Shown here one piece after another: positions 33,906 through 45,613 of a stretch of DNA of 64,000 nt. Under the pieces are notes generated by a model. The model worked only from the letters and a program-made list of their open reading frames with translations. It was not told where the DNA came from and searched no databases. Every line of letters starts with the position of its first letter. Position 1 is the first letter of the stretch. Position numbers and translations under genes: made by a program. Source of the stretch: Cunninghamia lanceolata (taxonomy: Eukaryota > Streptophyta > Pinopsida > Cupressales > Cupressaceae); NCBI GenBank assembly GCA_027924645.1, contig BSBN01000445.1:6183001-6247000 (forward strand), read 5' to 3'.

Positions 33906-34440
33906 CATCCTTAGATGCATGTGTTTCTAAGACAACGACAAACATTTCTTCTTCATCCTGAGAGGACTTGTCAGAATCTGAATCATAATTCTTCTTCTTT
34001 TTCTTTTTCTCCTCCTTGCATTCCTTGCGAATGTGACCAGATTTTCTGTAGTTCCAACACAGGACCTTGGACTTTTCGAGAGACTTAGATCTCCCATGGG
34101 ATTTGGATCTTCCTCTTTCTTCCTTCTTATCTTTTTTCTTTCCCTTCTCTTTAGATCTACCACGAACCACAAGAGCCTCCTTAGCCAATTCGAAAGACTT
34201 TCTCCACATCTCTTCAAACAATAGTGAAGAAACCACTTCATCCAGCTTGAAGGTGGTAGTGGTACTCCCAATGGCCATAACAAGGTGGTCCCATGAATCT
34301 GGTAAGGAACACAGTAATGTTATACATCGATCCTCCTCCTCCATCTTCACACCAACAGAAGTCAACTGGGCAACAAGCATATTGAATGTATTCAGGTGAT
34401 CAGTGACAGATCCTCCATCTTCCATCCTCAGAGAATACAA
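33853..34440 (-). pseudogene. Copia-C gag, C-terminal two thirds
   Basis: Open for 195 codons: capsid core (SLRMEDGGSVTDHLNTFNML, LTSVGVKMEEEDRCITLLCS), a highly charged Lys/Arg/Glu/Ser region (GRSKEKGKKKDKKEERGRS) and the zinc knuckle CWNYRKSGHIRKEC. As in Copia-A the second knuckle Cys is Tyr. The N-terminal part upstream of 34440 is interrupted by stops but can be followed to about 34740. The charged stretch likely binds RNA. Confidence 0.85.
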
Positions 34441-34860
34441 TTTATTTCATAGGAATAACTTGTTCACCAGGGATTTAGCCTGATAAACATCTCTAAGCTT
34501 CTTCTAAAGGTCCTTTGCAGTCTTCTTTTCATGGATATTTAGGAGCACTGAATCAGCCAAACAGAGTCTTATCAAACCCTTAGAGTTTCAATCTTTGAGA
34601 TCCCAGTCTTCTTGAGACATTATCATTGGTTTTGTACCAGATATGCCATCCCATAAATCTTGATCTACAAGCATGTCCTCCATTTTGAGTTTCCACAACT
34701 CAAAATTATTGTCATTAAACTTCTCTATCTCAAACCTCCTAGATGTGCTCACCATCTGTTAGCTGCAACAAAGATTTCAAAATCCTCTGCACAAGCTTCC
34801 ACTCAAATGAAGATCAACTTAAAAAACCCTCTACCCAACAACTAGAACCAAAGGTGATCA

Positions 34861-34873
34861 GGCTCTGATACCA
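34861..34873 (-). other. Copia-C primer-binding site
   Basis: The minus strand reads TGGTATCAGAGCC two bases after the LTR, a perfect initiator tRNA-Met site. Confidence 0.9.
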
Positions 34874-34875
34874 AC

Positions 34876-35882
34876 TAAAAGGAAGCAAGGTATGCGAAAA
34901 TGCTTCCTACACAGATCTACTGAGGAAAGATTTACGCAAATTTTTACTTTTACAGTTACAGATTAAGATGCACATTAATAGAAAGATAATAACAACTTCC
35001 AAATGCAAACACAAAACTCACAACACAAGATATACATGGGTAAAACCCTTTCACATAAAAAACCCCACACTCCAAAGCCGCCCAATATATTATTCAGGAA
35101 TCAAGAAGACTACAATATACTTGCAGAGAAAGCTTTTACAGGAGTATATCCAATCAAAGATCCAGGAGGTAACTCAACATCTATAAGATCCTTACACACA
35201 ACCTCCATCTCTAGCTCCTGATATACAGGAGATACAATATAGTAAACCGTTACCGGTAATTACAAAACCAAGAGCCAAAACCACCCAAAAGTGGTGACCA
35301 AATTATCTCCAATCAAAGATGCCTTGTGATGTGCCAAAACACACACCAACATGTGTAACCTCCCCTTTACAGCTCTTTTATGTGTCCAACACGTTTTTAC
35401 ATTTCCCAAAAATAGGAGGTCCAACTTTCAGAGGTCATAACTTTTGATCTAGGAATCTGATTAATGAACCATTTGATGTGTCAGAAAGCTTGTGAAGAGA
35501 TCTATCACCCTATAACAAACTTCATTAGTTAAAACAATTTTTAGAGTATTTAGGGACCTCTATGTGCCTCAAAATTGAGTTTGAAACTTTTTCAGGAGTT
35601 TTCAAAAAATGGAAACTTTAATATCTCGTGATCCAGGTATGATCTTGAGTTGAAACTCACCCGAGATGTTTACTTAGCTGTTTCGCACCTTTTGGAAAAA
35701 TTTTAGGTCAATTTGAGGTCAAATGTAAACTTACTAAAAATATTAAGTCCTACCATTTTTAGCCCTTTTGGAAACTTTGAAAGTTCTAGATCATTCTTCA
35801 AGATAAAGGGTATTCAAAAAAACCAAAACTAGGAAGAATAGTAACCTTTTGAAGTTGCAAGGTTGAGACACTTTTCTTAACA
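34876..35882 (-). repeat. Copia-C 5' LTR
   Basis: 1007 bp, partner of 29663-30670. Its inner terminus reads TA instead of TG on the plus strand, a single change. Followed by the target duplication ATCAC at 35883-35887. Confidence 0.9.
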
Positions 35883-36469
35883 ATCACTGGGTTCTTTGAA
35901 ATTTTAATGGCACTAGTATTATCACAGAAAATAGGAATTGGATCATCATACTCAACTTTGATATCCTTCAAAGTTTGTCTCATCCATAGCACTTGTGCGA
36001 AGCATGATGCTACTACAGTGTACTCTACCTCTGCAATAGATAAGGATATTGAATCCTACTTCTTGCTTTACCATGATACAGAGTTGTCTCCAAGAAAGAA
36101 CACACCACCACTTGTACTTTTTCTATTATCTACACATCCGGCCCAATCTGCATCTATGTAGGCACTTAGGGTGAAGTCATTGTTCTTAGGATACCACAAA
36201 CCATGGTCTGGAGTGCCCTTCAAAAACCTAAATATCCTTTTTACTGTCATGACATGTGACTCTCTAGGATCTACTTGAAATCTAGCCACAAGATAGACTA
36301 CATGCATGATATCTGGTCTGGTAGCAGCTAGGTATAGCAGTCCTCCAATCATTGATCTATATTTGCTCTGATCAGCCTTAGGGGATTCATTATTTTTTCT
36401 TAACTTGCAACTAGTTGTCATGGAAGTACAAACTAGTTTAGATTCTTCCATTCCAAACTTCTTCAACAT
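35883..36469 (-). pseudogene. Copia-B RNase H, N-terminal part, and connection
   Basis: The segment 36068-36469 has KYRSMIGGLLYLAATRPDIMH, HVMTVKRIFRFLKGT and LSAYIDADWAGCVDNRKSTSG with the first catalytic Asp. After stops, VLWMRQTLKDIKVEYDDP and IFCDNTSAIKISKNPV follow, ending at the Copia-C junction. The rest is at 29463-29662. Confidence 0.88.
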
Positions 36470-36479
36470 CTCCTTGATA

Positions 36480-37333
36480 TACTTTGATTATGAAATGAAA
36501 ATGCCCTTATCTGTCTAATTAATTTGCATCCCAAGAAAGAATTTCATCTCACCACACATTGACATCTCAAATTATTTTTGCATCTCATCTACAAAGTTCT
36601 TATGCATACCTTCATTTCCACTAAATATTATATCATCCACAGAGACCTCAATAATCAAGATTTGATCTTTGCTTACCTTGATGTACAAATTACTGTCTAC
36701 AAACCCTTTACTGAATCCCTACTACAACAAATACCTGTCTAACCTAGCATACCAAGATCTAGTAGCTTGGTTCAATCCATATAATGCCTTCTTCAATATG
36801 CATACCATATTTGGTTTGTTTGATAATTGAAATCCATCCAGCTACTCTATATATACTTCTTCTTCCAACTCACCATTCAGAAAAGCAAACTTTACATCCA
36901 TTTGATATACTTTGAAATCCGTATGTGCTGCATAAGCCAAAAACAACCTAATAGCTTCCAGTCTTTCCACCGGTGCAAAAGTTTCCTCATAGTCTATTCC
37001 TTCCACTTGTGAGTAGCCTTTGCATACAAGTCTAGCTTTGTTTCTTACCACTTCTCCATTCTCATTCAAATCATTTCTGAAAACCCACTTTGTTCCAAAC
37101 ACATTCTTATCTGCAGGCCTGGGGACAAGTTCCCAAGTCTTGTTCTTTTCAATTTGCATCAATTCTTCTTCCATTGCCTTGACCCAATGTTCATCTTTAC
37201 ATGCTTCAGTAACTATCTTAGGTTCAACCTTTGAAAGTAAACAGAGATTTACCTGTTCTTCTGCAACTCTTCTTGTCAAAACTCCTTTATTTTTATCACC
37301 AATGATTTGATCCTCTGAGTGATTCATTTGCAC
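36480..37333 (-). pseudogene. Copia-B reverse transcriptase (broken)
   Basis: The 163-codon segment 36842-37333 covers [58 protein letters not shown] and [20 protein letters not shown]. Beyond a stop, motifs continue with ALYGLNQATRSWY and EVSVDDIIFSGNE, where the usual aromatic residue before VDD is Ser. Several further stops lie where Gln is expected. Matches Copia-D closely. Confidence 0.88.
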
Positions 37334-37465
37334 ATACTTGGGAGTTTTAGGAACTCTTTCTAGAGCTTCTTCTTCATCAATCTAAACTTCCTTGTCTTTG
37401 TCTTCTTCAACTTCTTCTGTATCAACAAACTCATCTGATTCATATCCATTAGGCTCTAAGATTTT

Positions 37466-38491
37466 CTAAATATCTTCATCTACCTTCACATTTACACTTT
37501 CAATAATCTTTCTCAACCTTTTGTTGTAGCATTGGTAAGCTTTGCATTTGGTAGAGTACCCAAGGAATATGCCTTCATCACATCTAGCATCAAACTTTCC
37601 TAACTCTTCATCTCTTCTGATATAGCATTTGCTTTCAAAAACTTTGAAATACTTGATAGTAGGAGTTCTTCCATACCATAGCTCATAAGGTGTCTTTGTT
37701 CCATTTTCTTTGACTTGCACTCTATTCTAAATGTAGATAGCAGTGTGAATTGCTTCTTTCCAATATACTTCTTGTAGGTTTGCTTCCTTGATCATTGTTC
37801 TAGCATCTTCCTAAACTATTCTATTCTTCCTTTCAACTACTCCATTTTGCTGAGGAGTTCAGGGGGTAGACAATTGTCTCTTTATCCCATGTTCTTCACA
37901 AAAATCATTGAATTCATTTGAAGTAAACTCACCATCTCTGTCAAACCTCAAACACTTGATTCTCAAATCCATTTCATTCTCAACCATTGCTTTAAATGCC
38001 TTGAACTTGTCTAGGGCTTCTAATTTTTCTTTAAGAAAAGTAACCCAAGTCATTCTTGAATAATCATCAATAAGTAGCATGAAATATCTATCACCTTGTA
38101 GACTTCTTGTTCTTGTAGGGCCACACAATTTTGTATGCACCAACTCCAACAGAACGGTAGAGGTTTGTTCTTTGCTCTTGAAACCAATCTTTGTTAGTTT
38201 CCCAAATTGACATTCTTTGCACATAGCATTAGCAGTCTTCACAATCTTAGGTAGGTCTCTTACAGCTTGAACTGAGCTTATTCTCACCAGATTGTCAAAG
38301 TTAATATGACACATTCTCCTATGCAATAACCAGCTTTCATTTGACTGGGCCAACAAACAATAATCATTAGTACCTTTCAATTGATAAACATTACCATGAG
38401 TCTTCTTACCAGTAGCAATTATTGTTCCGGAGCTTTTCCTTATCTCACATCCATTGTCCTTAAATATCAGATTGTATCCTTTGTCACACAT
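37466..38491 (-). pseudogene. Copia-B integrase with altered active site
   Basis: The segment 37859-38491 (210 codons) contains the pre-integrase zinc region (HRRMCHINFDN, then CKECQFGK), and the core from LELVHTKLCGPTRTRSLQGD to CLRFDRDGEFTSNEF. The first catalytic Asp, expected in VHTDLCGP, is Lys. The second Asp is present. The Glu region (QQNGVVERKNRI) and the C-terminal portion (37466-37720, TPYELWYGRTPTIKYFKVF) follow across stops. Confidence 0.88.
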
Positions 38492-39331
38492 CTATCCAAC
38501 ACTTAGAAAATGATGTTTTAAGCGTTTGACATAAAGAAAATCATCTGTATTGTGTTTTCCATTAATAGTAACTGACCCTTTTCCACAAATCTTAGTAGTT
38601 GCATCATCACCAAATCTAACTAGTCCTCCTTCATACTTTTCCAATTTAAAAAACTTACTCTTATCTCCTGTCATGTCATTTGAACATATGTTGTCAATGA
38701 TCCATTCATCCTTTTCCTTTCTAGCATGAAATGCAGACATCACTTTCTCTTCTTTCAGACTTCCTTCCTTCACAAAGCTTGCAAGGTTAGTAGAAACAAG
38801 TTCTTCTTTTAGGGAAATAAACAAGCATTCACTAGCATTGTCATCCTCAAAATTAGATTCGTCATCAGTTACACCATCATTTTCTTCAACATAGTAACTT
38901 TTTATAACCATCTTACCTTTACCTTCATTGTTCTTGATCTTCAAATCTCTATCAGGACATATTGAAGCATAATGACCAATCTTACCACAACTAAAACATT
39001 TGAAAGGTAACTTACCTCTGAACTTTCTGATTCCCTTCTTCATTCTTCTTAAAAAGTTTCCCTCAATCACATCAAAGTCTTCCTCATCTAACTCCACAGC
39101 ATACTTGTTTGATTTAATAGTCCTTTCTAATTTGGCCTTAAAAGTAATCTCAACTTTCACAGGACCATCAGTAGTGCCAAATTCTCTCATCTCAAAAGAA
39201 GTCAGTTTACCAAGCAATTGATCTTTTAAAAGCTTGTCCATATCTTGCAATTCTTCAATGGAAGACACTATATGACTATAAGATTTGGGAAGTGTTCTAA
39301 CTATCTTGTTTACAACTTCTTTATCATCCAT
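38492..39331 (-). pseudogene. Copia-B gag C-terminus, zinc knuckle and protease
   Basis: A 279-codon open segment: end of the capsid-like part (RTLPKSYSHIVSSIEELQ, LLGKLTSFEMREFG), an intact zinc knuckle CFSCGKIGHYASIC, an acidic linker (EENDGVTDDESNFEDDNASE), and the protease start EWIIDNICSNDMTGDKSKFF. The protease active site should be DSG but reads DNI, so it is inactive. Separated from the N-terminal gag by a frameshift near 39320. Confidence 0.88.
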
Positions 39332-39765
39332 CGTTCTACCAAGACCTTTGATGCCATTGACAACTTCATAAATTTCTGCATATAGCTTATTATGTTCTCA
39401 TCTTCAGACATCTGCATAGTTTCATATTTGGACTTCAAATTTTGCAACTTGGCTTTCTTGACAGATTCATCACCTTCATAGATATTCTGCAATTTACTCC
39501 AGATCTCATGTGCAGTTTCCAGATCCAAAAATTTCACAAGTTTAGTGTTAGATAGAGCATTTAGTAGGGCATTTCTAGCTTTACCATTAGTCTCATAAGT
39601 CCTAATCTCAGTTGTAGTCTTCAGACCATTTTTGGGTATAGTGTATTCCTTTTGAGCCATTCTGCAGACATCATAACCAAGAGAAATAAGGTAACTTTGC
39701 ATTCTTACCTTCCAAAAGGCATAGTCAGTTCCATCAAACTGAGGAATATCTTTCTTGTGCACCAT
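39310..39765 (-). pseudogene. Copia-B gag N-terminus
   Basis: Starts MVHKKDIPQFDGTDYAFWK, the usual copia gag opening, then LGYDVCRMAQKEY, ETAHEIWSKLQNIYEGDES and KLQNLKSKYETMQMSEDENI, the family-typical capsid helices. The ATG at 39765 is the first after the primer-binding site and 60 bp from the LTR. The frame shifts at about 39320 into the next segment. Confidence 0.88.
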
Positions 39766-39810
39766 CCCAAATCTACCTTAAGTTGTTAGGATTTCTTCCA
39801 AGGAACCCTT

Positions 39811-39822
39811 TCTATAATACCA
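39811..39822 (-). other. Copia-B primer-binding site (mutated)
   Basis: The minus strand reads TGGTATTATAGA, where TGGTATCAGAGC is expected, two bases from the LTR. Position and first six bases identify it. Confidence 0.75.
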
Positions 39823-39824
39823 AT

Positions 39825-41426
39825 TGATGAATGCACAAGACAATTGAGAGGGGGGGTGAATTAGTTGTATCAAAAATTTTAAATCCTCACAAACATAATC
39901 ATTTCACTTAAACCCTTATTCTAATATGAAGATTAAACATGAAAAATAGATAACAGAAACTTAATCACATCAACATCATACACAAGAGAACATCAAATTT
40001 TTAAGTGGAAAACCCTAAACGAGAAAAACCATAGTGAGGATTATCTCACAATATAAAGTAGTATCAATACCAAATTACAAAGAGGCTCATTGCTAAAGGG
40101 CTCACTACACAAGGACTCACTGTCCAAAGAAATACTCACTACAACAAGCTCACTACCAAAAGGGCTCACTGCTAGAAGGGGGATCACTGCCATGAACTGA
40201 TATGATACCATCTACCACATGCCTGAGTTCACTTCCAATGAAGCACAACAATTATCATCTTCGCAATCTCTCTAAAAATTGTAGATGACTTCTGCTCATT
40301 GCATTAGGTCTTCTACCACATGAAAGTCCTTGCTACCTCTGATTCAAATTCACAACACAAACATCACCATCCTTGCACACACAATCATAAACATGAATCC
40401 TTTACACTTATTTATATCAATCATCAACCTTGAAACATTCACCAAGGTCGGAAACACACTCTACAACCTTTGAAGCAATCTCCAAGGTCAGAAAACATAC
40501 AAAATTCAAATTAGGTCTAGACCTAAACATTCTTGCAGAGAAAAGTAATGAAGGTAGAAAATTTCACAGCTTATCTTGGACCTAAAAACATCTTCACATG
40601 CTTCCATAATCCATGAATCATATCTGCAATTAGTGTTAGCACCCAAGTTGGCTAAACTTGTGTAAACACCAAGAACACTCAAGCACACGCTTCCAAGAAC
40701 ACAACCATAACTTGCGGATCAAGAACAAGACTTTAACATGATATGGAAACATCCTCAAACAACATGAAATCACTTGGGAGACAACAAATCCAACTACAAC
40801 AAATCTCACTTGGAGACAGTTCACAGAGTGCTCACAACCAACACTACCAAGCTCTGCTACTCAAGAAAACTACATTCTGGAGCACCAAATTACAAGTCCT
40901 TTGGATAGAACATAGATATGGACATTATGAACACTCATCCAGAACCACAAGACCAAAAACTAAACTGCAGAGAAATGTGGAGCAAAATATTTTCTCTTAG
41001 TCACACTGCAAACACTGCTAGGCACAGTCTTCAAACTGGTGAACATAACTCTCAAACCACAACATTCTAGAGTACCAAATTCTTGATTTAACATCATCAA
41101 CTACTTCTCTAAAACATATCCAAACCTCAAACTCTGGTAATCAACTCAGAAGAAATGCGGAGCAAAAACTCAGATAGTATCCTGCAAGCCAGAATACTTC
41201 ACAACACTATCTTCAATATTTATCAAATTTTCTCAAAAGCACTTGGAAACCCAGAAACAAGATCAATATGTTAACATCATTAGCACTTCTACAATCCATT
41301 CAAATCATCTTAACACAATAACTCAATCAACTAACAAACAACAACATTAGAAGATACAATTGACACCAATGACAACACAAGCATGTTGACATCAATGACA
41401 ACACCAATTAGCACATACTTGCAACA
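39825..41426 (-). repeat. Copia-B 5' LTR
   Basis: 1602 bp, TGATGAATGC to TTGCAACA, partner of 27535-29115; followed by TTTGT at 41427-41431. Carries the same CTCACTGCC-type repeats (40080-40195), one or two more copies than the partner, and the TATA/CCGAC block (40408-40490). Confidence 0.92.
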
Positions 41427-42439
41427 TTTGTAATTTTAATTTTATTATGTATGAGAACTCCAAAACCCCCTTTTTAAAGAAATTTTGAGATTACAAGTTT
41501 CAAGTGCATATTCACAATTTTCATGTAAAAGTGACTTCCATCTGTAGAAACTTAATTCTTTTACAAATTTTGAGGTTTCATGATTTTGCAAATTTCATGT
41601 AAATGTGTTTCATATCTTTGAAAATTTAGCTACTTTTGGATGGTGGACTTTCCGGATTTGTTAATGCTTTTACGATTTTTGTGTAATAATGCCTTTTACC
41701 TCCAAAAATCTAGTCCTATATTTTTTGGGATTTTGGTGTCTAGAAACATGTGTGATTAAAATGTAAATGTGGCAAAAAAATCTAACACTTTTTGAATTCA
41801 TTGTCAATATTATAGATATAGATGTTAGTTTAAAATATTATGCAAACTTTTTCACTTCTCCATCATTCATAAAGTACTAAACCTATTAAAAACTAAATTA
41901 AAATTCTATTCTTTGCAACCCACCAGCTAACATGATCCCTTAAAAATATTGTTGAACTCTAACCATAGAAGCAAGATGAAATACCACTTTAAACACATTG
42001 TCAAGATTCCAAGGAATAATGTGCACTTTGTGGAAACTTGCATTTATGTGTTAAAACTTTGAATTCTTAAAAATTTATACTTGCAGATCAACTACAACTA
42101 TATGAATTCTAAAATCACCCCATTTTAATATGTTGATAGACTTTGAGTCTTTCTATATCTCTGAAATACTATGAACTACAAAAATGCAAACTATGGAAAT
42201 ACATACCATGAAAACTACACTAAAGTTCCATCTTTGATCATGATGATTTTGTCAATCTTTTTAGCACTTTTGCATGGATTACAAGACTACATGAGTTTAC
42301 AACTTGACTTGGGTAATAAATTGGCACAATAAGATGATCAAATTTGAATGATAAAGGACTTTGATAGACAATTTGAAAACTTTGAGAAATAAATTTGACT
42401 AATGTCTTTCAACTAATGGTAAAAAGTTTAAAATTGTCA
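41427..42439. other. AT-rich spacer
   Basis: No coding signal that I can follow except possible decayed gypsy sequence approaching 42440. Begins with the TTTGT target duplication of Copia-B. Confidence 0.4.
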
Positions 42440-43126
42440 TGGTTAAAATTAGAGATAGCATTATCACAACAATGGGGAGGTAGTCAAACTACTGAGGTTT
42501 CTACAACCTCTTTCTATACTAGACATGGCTTGGGAAAATATATCTATGGATATGATTGTGGGGTTTCCTAATTCTACTGGTAAAAGAGTTATTTTGGTGA
42601 TTGTTGAGGTCATCTAAGTGTTCTCACTTTTTCCCCACCATTAAATAGTATAATCACAGCACAACATAGATTGGACATGGTCTTCAAGATTCATGGTATG
42701 CCACACTCCACAGAAAGTGATCACAATCTTGCTTTCACAAACAACTTCTAGTAGAAATTATTAAGTTGCAGGGCAATTGGTTTAACATGAGTACATCCCA
42801 TCATCCTTAAACTAATGTCCAAATAGATATTGTTAATAAATTCATAGAAACTTACCTAAGATTTTTTGTGTCACAGTAGCAAGGGAAATAGGCTTCGTGG
42901 TTGCCACTAGCAGAATAGTGGTACAATGCCTCTTATCATGGTTCTTCCAATATGACTATGTATGAGGCTTCTTATGTTCCAAGTTATTTCAAGGTTCAAG
43001 TAATTCAGAACTCATTTTTACAATAGGAGAAAGTTCTCAAGGTCCTTAAGGAAAATTTGCAGTAGGTACAAAACCATTTGAAGCAATAGGTAGATTAGCA
43101 TAGCTTTGAGTGTAATTTTGAAGTTG
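42440..43126 (+). pseudogene. Gypsy-H integrase (chromovirus type), first part
   Basis: Plus-strand translation across stops and shifts gives EVVKLLRFLQPLSILDMAWE, NISMDMIVGFPNSTGKRVI, HGMPHSTESDHNLAFTNNF, VQIDIVNKFIETYL and KVLKENLQ, then NHLKQ. These are landmarks of plant Ty3/gypsy chromovirus integrases. The first two catalytic Asp are present; the Glu of the Q-T-E-V-V-N region appears as Asp. The frame ends in FEV where a 1.27-kb insertion begins. No upstream gag, protease or reverse transcriptase was found. Confidence 0.8.
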
Positions 43127-44395
43127 ATAAAAGTAAGAAGTTAGGTCCACATTGAGGGGAACAATATGGGGCAAAAAATCATTAGATGAAATGGATATGC
43201 ATTTCATAAAAAAATGAGAAATTGATACCCACTTAGGTTCAATTGAAGTGGATGAGTGCAAGAACTTGGGTCTCCACATTGAGAGGGAAAACACGGGGCA
43301 AAGAATTGTCGAAGGAAATGGATATGCATTTCATATAAATTGAATACCCACTTTTATAAATTGATGCCCACTTAGGTTTCAAGTTTTGAACCTAAGTACA
43401 TATCCATTTCCAAAAGTAGGTATTTGATTTTTATGAAATGCATATCCATTTCTAGCCTGCTTTTGCTTGCATTTCTTCACTATTTAAATGGATATTTGAT
43501 ATAAACATAACAGATATCCATTTGAATTGAATATTTTTTGCATTTAAATTCAAGAAAATTTCCCCATGGTTTTACATTTTTTTAGGCTTGGAAATCTGAC
43601 TCTGAGCCTTGCACCTACAAGTATAATGTCATGGTAGTACCTATTATTAAAATTAACTTTGGTAATAAGGCTAACAACTTCATCTTCAGTATTTTTTTGA
43701 CAAAATTCAAATCCATTATAAATGAGAATGTTTAGTTTTCAAATATGTAATTTTAAAAACTTTAAACCTAATTTTCTATTTATTTATTAATTTCTAAACA
43801 CAAAGTCTCATAAACATGAAACAACATATGTTTCTATTTTTTAACAACTTTTAACTCTGAATTTTTTTTTAAATATACATGACCGATATAAACATCATTC
43901 TATATATACATTAAAAAAATATGTTACACTTATTTTAGGTTAAATTATTTGGGCCATACATGTACATTTTCATATTTGTACCTTAATCCTACTAAATAAT
44001 TAATAAAAAATATATTTGATAAAAAATAATAAAAAAGTATTAAAACCAAACTTTAACATCATATGCATCTATCCACAAAATGATTTTGAAAATACTTTCA
44101 TTTATTGCATTTTAGGTGGGTCGTACACATGTGCATAGTTTGGCCTCCAACATAGTTTTTTGAAAAGATCACTTTTGTACATCATTTACTTAAACAAATT
44201 TTGTCATTTGGGTATTACAATAAATTACACATTTAAAAAGTTGAAACAAAATCCTACATTTTATATTTTTACACCATATTAATATTCTATCTAGAAGTGC
44301 TTCAAATCTTTACTCCAATTACATCAAACTTCGATTTTCGGAAAGCAAAATTGACTTTTTAACCATTTTCTACCCCCATTACCTTTCACTCACCC
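43127..44395. mobile_element. 1.27-kb insertion with internal repeats in the Gypsy-H integrase
   Basis: It separates FEV from the continuing gypsy sequence and is flanked by AAGTTG (43121-43126 and 44396-44401), a plausible six-base duplication. Inside, a segment of roughly 100 bp occurs twice in direct order (43146-43242, 43273-43384), and an inverted copy of part of it follows at 43386-43452. The core phrase GAAATGGATATGCATTTCAT is itself partly palindromic. No coding capacity and no clear terminal inverted repeats. Class unknown. Confidence 0.5.
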
Positions 44396-44555
44396 AAGTT
44401 GGAAATTGGGTCTTTTTACAACTATAGCCTTACAATAAGCCCTCTTTGCACAAGGGGTCCAATTTTTTATGGCCCTTATCAGCTAGTGCAGTGCATAGGG
44501 GAAGTGGCATATAAGCTCACATTCCCATCTTCTTCAAAGATCCACCTAGTTTTTT
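44396..44555 (+). pseudogene. Gypsy-H integrase, middle part
   Basis: Resumes with VGNWVFLQL then FYGPYQLVQCIGEVAYKLTF and SSSKIHLVF, the post-core domain of chromovirus integrases (usual FYGPYQV..IG.VAY pattern). Ends at the TTTTT target duplication of the next insertion. One frameshift near 44430. Confidence 0.85.
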
Positions 44556-45051
44556 TGTTACATCCCCAACTTACAATTAGACTTAATCATTAACTTGGCA
44601 TGATAATTAGGAGGATTAGTCATAGTCAATTAATTTGATATTCTGGAAATATCTAATTTAACTCTTGATTAGGAGTCGTTACTGGTGTTAATTAGTTTTG
44701 TAAATTAAATGATTTATATTATGAGATATGATAATGATGCACTGATCCTAATCTTGTGGTCCTGAGTGTGACCAGGAAAATGAACGTCCTTTGAAGAAGG
44801 AAGGAGAGTATCATCCTAGAGGAATGGTTAGACGTTGGGAAAGAAAAAGGTTGATTAGCTATCTGAGTATCAACTTTTATGTCCTTCTAAACTTCTTTCA
44901 TAAGTTGACACATGTCTTGTCTCTTTTCTTTAGCTTCCATGTTCTATGTAAGTCATTATGTCATTGGAGTTATCACGACAAGTTGTGACGACCAAATGAT
45001 GTTCTTAGAGCATCATCCCTAGTTGAGAGACAATAATGCTAAGAGGCGAGG

Positions 45052-45613
45052 TGTTGTTATATGGAGCCTAATTAGACTCGGAGGTTATATTTACCCCACT
45101 TTTATCGGCGCGGTTTCCCCCCAAATTCCTACGGGGTCAAGGGGCAGTGCCCCTTGCGAGGTCCAGGGGCAGCGCCCCTGGCGCGTTCCCTGTCGCGATA
45201 CAGGGCGGGGTCGAGGGGCAGCGCCCCCGTGGGGGCTCGGGGGCAACGCCCCCGAAACCTCACACAGTTTTTTATTATTTTATAATGCACCGGGAGTTAA
45301 TTTTTTCATTGACCGACATAAGAAAACCCTATTTTGTAACCAACAAAAAGCTTGATAAAAAGCGGCTAAGGGTTAGGGTTTTGATATCGTATTGTAGCAT
45401 TTTGCAGCGGTATTGAGTTGCAAGGATTGCTGATTGTAATCGGTTTGATTTACTGGATAATAATATTGGACTCTCTGTTTGGTGGATGTAGCCCGAGTTT
45501 GGGTGAACCACGTTAAAAATTGTCTCTCGCTATTATTATTTCTGTGTATTTCCATTTCTCTGTTTAATCTTTATTTGCATTTAATTGATATCTTCTGCCG
45601 GCTAACCCTAACA
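45052..45613 (+). repeat. Solo LTR of the Copia-A family
   Basis: 562 bp, TGTTGTTATATGG to CCCTAACA, in sense orientation on the plus strand and flanked by a perfect CGAGG duplication (45047-45051, 45614-45618). No internal element sequence, so it arose by recombination between two LTRs. The GC-rich palindrome block (45120-45260) is better preserved here than in Copia-A. Confidence 0.93.

Larger units (their letters stand above)
29663..35882 (-). mobile_element. Copia-C, Ty1/copia element nested in Copia-B
   Basis: LTRs at 29663-30670 and 34876-35882, flanked by ATCAT and ATCAC, a target duplication with one change. Joining the flanks restores the Copia-B RNase H reading, as seen by comparison with Copia-D around 60315-60345. 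It encodes gag, protease, integrase, reverse transcriptase and RNase H on the minus strand. The catalytic YVDD of reverse transcriptase reads YVND. It is younger than Copia-B but already dead. Confidence 0.92.
27535..41426 (-). mobile_element. Copia-B, Ty1/copia element interrupted by Copia-C
   Basis: LTRs at 27535-29115 and 39825-41426 flanked by a perfect TTTGT duplication (27530-27534 and 41427-41431). Without the nested Copia-C its length is about 7.7 kb. Order on the minus strand is gag (39765 down), zinc knuckle, protease, integrase, reverse transcriptase, RNase H. RNase H is split by Copia-C. The same family as Copia-D and, in its LTR, as Copia-E. Multiple stops, and mutated catalytic residues in protease and integrase, make it inactive. 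Confidence 0.92.

Noticed and set aside
35798..35992. 64-codon minus-strand ORF
   Set aside because: A chance fusion of Copia-B RNase H sequence with the Copia-C LTR across an insertion junction.
44399..44593. Independent small gene at 44399-44593
   Set aside because: It is the post-core domain of the Gypsy-H integrase; the last dozen residues come from the inserted LTR.
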